Below, piece after piece: positions 62,448 to 64,000 of a stretch of DNA of 64,000 nt. The notes under the pieces are model-generated. The model did no database searches and had not been told where the DNA came from. It was given only the letters and a program-made list of their open reading frames with translations. Origin of the DNA: Runella defluvii (GTDB lineage: Bacteria > Bacteroidota > Bacteroidia > Cytophagales > Spirosomataceae); NCBI RefSeq assembly GCF_014195535.1, contig NZ_JACIBY010000002.1:164114-228113 (forward strand). The letters run 5' to 3'. How positions within the stretch are numbered: the first letter of the stretch is position 1; every line of letters begins with the position of its first letter. The position numbers and the translations under genes are program-made.

Positions 62448-63881
62448 CTATTTCCATCCTTCCCGATACTGACGTTTTACAAACGCGTTGGCAGGTTCGA
62501 AGTTGGTAATTTTCATGTTTTGACCATCCCAAAGTAGTTTTTTACGCCCCGTAAACTTGCCATTTTCGCGGTAGAGGTAGCTACGAACGGCCAAATTTCC
62601 CATCAAAACAATTTCAGTAAGCGGGCCTGCCTCGGCAAACGATGAGCTGGTGTACGTACCATAGCCTGCTTTGCACGCTTTAACCCACTGTTGTTGGTGG
62701 CCTGCGGTATCTCCTTCCACGAGTGGGCGAGTCGGAGCAGGGAATTTCACGTCTTGTAGCTGTCCTTTGACAAACAATTTAGGGTTTTCGCCAAAGAGCT
62801 CACAAGCCAATACCCCTTTGGTTCCGATAAACATCACGCCACCGTCGTTGTCGGCAAATACTTTTTCGTAATCGCAGCCCTCGGGGAGTTTGGGCTTGAT
62901 ACCCCCGTCGTACCAAGAAAGGCTCAACTCTGAAAACTTCTTAGCGCTTGGATGCGGGAATTTGAGGTGAACCGAAGTGGCTTGCGGCCCAATGTCTTCA
63001 AAAAATGCTTCGCGGAAAAAGTCGCTATATACCGAACTCGCCGAACATTCCACTGATGTCGGGTACCCTAATTTTAGGGTTCGGAACGGCACATCCATAA
63101 AGTGACAGCCCATATCGCCCAATGCCCCTGTACCAAAATCCCAGTAGCCGCGCCAACGGAACGGCATGTAGGCTTCGTGGTATTCGCGGTAGGGAGCAGT
63201 CCCGAGCCATAAATCCCAGTCAACTTCGGCAGGAATGGGCATCGTTTCTTTTTTGTCACGTGGCGATTTTACTCCTTGTGGCCAAACGGGTCGGTCAGTC
63301 CACACCTCCACGGTATGTACTTCCCCAATCATCCCCGATTGTACAATCGCTTCGGTTTGGCGCGTGCCTTTGCCACTGCTTCCTTGGTTTCCCATTTGGG
63401 TCACGAGTTTTTTCTCTTGCGCAAGCTGTGTGAGCATCCGTGCCTCCCAAATGTCGTGGGTGAGGGGTTTTTCGAGGTAAATATGTTTGCCCAATTGCAT
63501 CGCCGCACTACCAATGGCGTAGTGCATGTGGTCGGGGGTTGTGACAATCACTGCGTCGATGTTTTTGGCTTCTTTGTCCAACATCTTGCGGTAATCTTTG
63601 TAATAAGGCGCGTTGGGGAATTTCTCGCGGTATTTTTTGGCTTGACGGTCATCTACGTCGCAAAGCGCCACGATGTTGTCCGAGCCGTTGTTGTAGGCTT
63701 GTTGGATGTTGTAATCAGCTTTTCCACCACAGCCTATGGCCGCGATATTGAGCTTGTCGCTGGGGGCGGTGTACCCTTTGCCTAATACGTGCCGAGGCAC
63801 AATCATGAAACTGGCGGCTGCTACTGCGCTACCTTTCAAAAACTCGCGGCGAACGACGTTTTTGCTATCTTTTTGGTTCAT
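62448..63881 (-). CDS. Tat-exported Gfo/Idh/MocA-family oxidoreductase
   Basis: 477 residues with a classic twin-arginine signal (VVRREFLKGSAVAAASFMI). The NAD-binding fold starts with NIAAIGCGGKADYN, and the EKP motif is HIYLEKPLTHD. The C-terminal domain carries YWDFGTGALGDMGCHFMDVPF, a block typical of large secreted members in Bacteroidota and Planctomycetota. It is probably an NAD(P)-dependent enzyme acting on a sugar in the periplasm; the substrate is not known. It is distinct from the GH109-like protein at 32753 by its intact EKP motif. The gene is followed by a nested inverted repeat. Confidence 0.9.
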   Translation of the reverse strand: MNQKDSKNVVRREFLKGSAVAAASFMIVPRHVLGKGYTAPSDKLNIAAIGCGGKADYNIQQAYNNGSDNIVALCDVDDRQAKKYREKFPNAPYYKDYRKMLDKEAKNIDAVIVTTPDHMHYAIGSAAMQLGKHIYLEKPLTHDIWEARMLTQLAQEKKLVTQMGNQGSSGKGTRQTEAIVQSGMIGEVHTVEVWTDRPVWPQGVKSPRDKKETMPIPAEVDWDLWLGTAPYREYHEAYMPFRWRGYWDFGTGALGDMGCHFMDVPFRTLKLGYPTSVECSASSVYSDFFREAFFEDIGPQATSVHLKFPHPSAKKFSELSLSWYDGGIKPKLPEGCDYEKVFADNDGGVMFIGTKGVLACELFGENPKLFVKGQLQDVKFPAPTRPLVEGDTAGHQQQWVKACKAGYGTYTSSSFAEAGPLTEIVLMGNLAVRSYLYRENGKFTGRKKLLWDGQNMKITNFEPANAFVKRQYREGWK

Positions 63882-63941
63882 AGGCTTGTAGTGGATGAAT
63901 GTTTCTTCCCAAAGCCAAAAGAAATGCGTTTTTACTTTTAC

Positions 63942-63983
63942 GAGGTTTTGAGAAACCTCTTCCGTGGATTTGAGAATCCACGG
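63942..63983. repeat. Pair of TGAG-loop hairpins, copy 2
   Basis: Hairpin 1 (63942-63959): GAGGTTT, TGAG, AAACCTC. Hairpin 2 (63962-63983): CCGTGGATT, TGAG, AATCCACGG. Two nt separate them. They resemble the pair at 59612-59660 in loop, tandem layout and the GGTT/AACC stem. They lie upstream of the oxidoreductase gene at the window end. Confidence 0.75.
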
Positions 63984-64000
63984 GCACGCTTTGTGTGGGT

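Noticed and set aside
63984..64000. Second sigma-54-like motif (GGGCACGCTTTGTG)
   Set aside because: The -12 half does not fit and the motif is at the window edge with no downstream gene visible.

Overview
The window comes from a Gram-negative member of the Bacteroidota, most likely a Cytophagales genome of the Runella/Spirosoma kind. The support is a SusC/SusD pair, a type IX secretion C-terminal sorting domain, a CRTAC1-like FG-GAP protein, a DUF4292 lipoprotein, a mutL-rhomboid-rhomboid run, and promoters with the phylum's TAnnTTTG -7 element in place of a -10 box. No rRNA, tRNA, CRISPR array, insertion sequence or phage gene was found. It reads as ordinary chromosome with densely packed genes.

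Layout. 1-8763: a sugar/organic polymer uptake block with an FG-GAP/ASPIC lipoprotein (cut by the window edge), SusD, SusC and a divergent NrtR-type regulator whose Nudix box is degenerate. 8794-11664: a secreted PQQ-type sugar dehydrogenase fused to PKD and cytochrome c domains. 11912-27362: the centrepiece, an inorganic-carbon (Ci) acquisition locus. It runs response regulator, histidine kinase, DabA, DabB, SulP-1, then a desaturase on the other strand, PlsC, a small secreted or membrane protein, SulP-2, beta-carbonic anhydrase 1, SulP-3 and beta-carbonic anhydrase 2. 27372-32414: a TonB-dependent receptor, a MarR-like regulator, a small membrane protein and a dicarboxylate/amino-acid symporter. 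32753-36337: a GH109-like Gfo/Idh/MocA protein, a NagB-like deaminase and an alpha/beta hydrolase, with palindromic repeats between and after them. 36469-50948: mostly housekeeping genes on the minus strand (dxs, two rhomboids, mutL, a pseudouridine synthase, panB, an EnvC-like factor, a DUF4292 lipoprotein, a TPR protein, xth, a nucleoside permease), plus an overlooked 58-residue ORF behind a sigma-54-like promoter. 51178-63881: a two-domain oxidoreductase, a DUF5916 protein, an emfourin-like inhibitor next to a T9SS-exported M4 protease, a TlpA-like protein, an MFS transporter and a second Gfo/Idh/MocA oxidoreductase.

Most interesting result. The promoters of dabA and sulP-1 share one architecture: four TTAA-centred repeats in exact 11-bp register, then exactly 11 nt, then a GAnnTTTG -7 element. 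The two-component system directly upstream is of the OmpR/PhoB class, which typically binds direct repeats of about 11 bp. The simplest reading is a self-contained CO2/bicarbonate-responsive regulon that controls a DAB Ci pump and a SulP bicarbonate-type carrier in a heterotroph. No RubisCO or carboxysome gene is visible here.

A second notable unit is the emfourin-like inhibitor that appears to be exported together with its M4 metalloprotease. Several palindromic repeat families (61-bp tandem palindromes, GTCAGAC pairs with an 11-bp period, TGAG-loop hairpin pairs) are also recorded.
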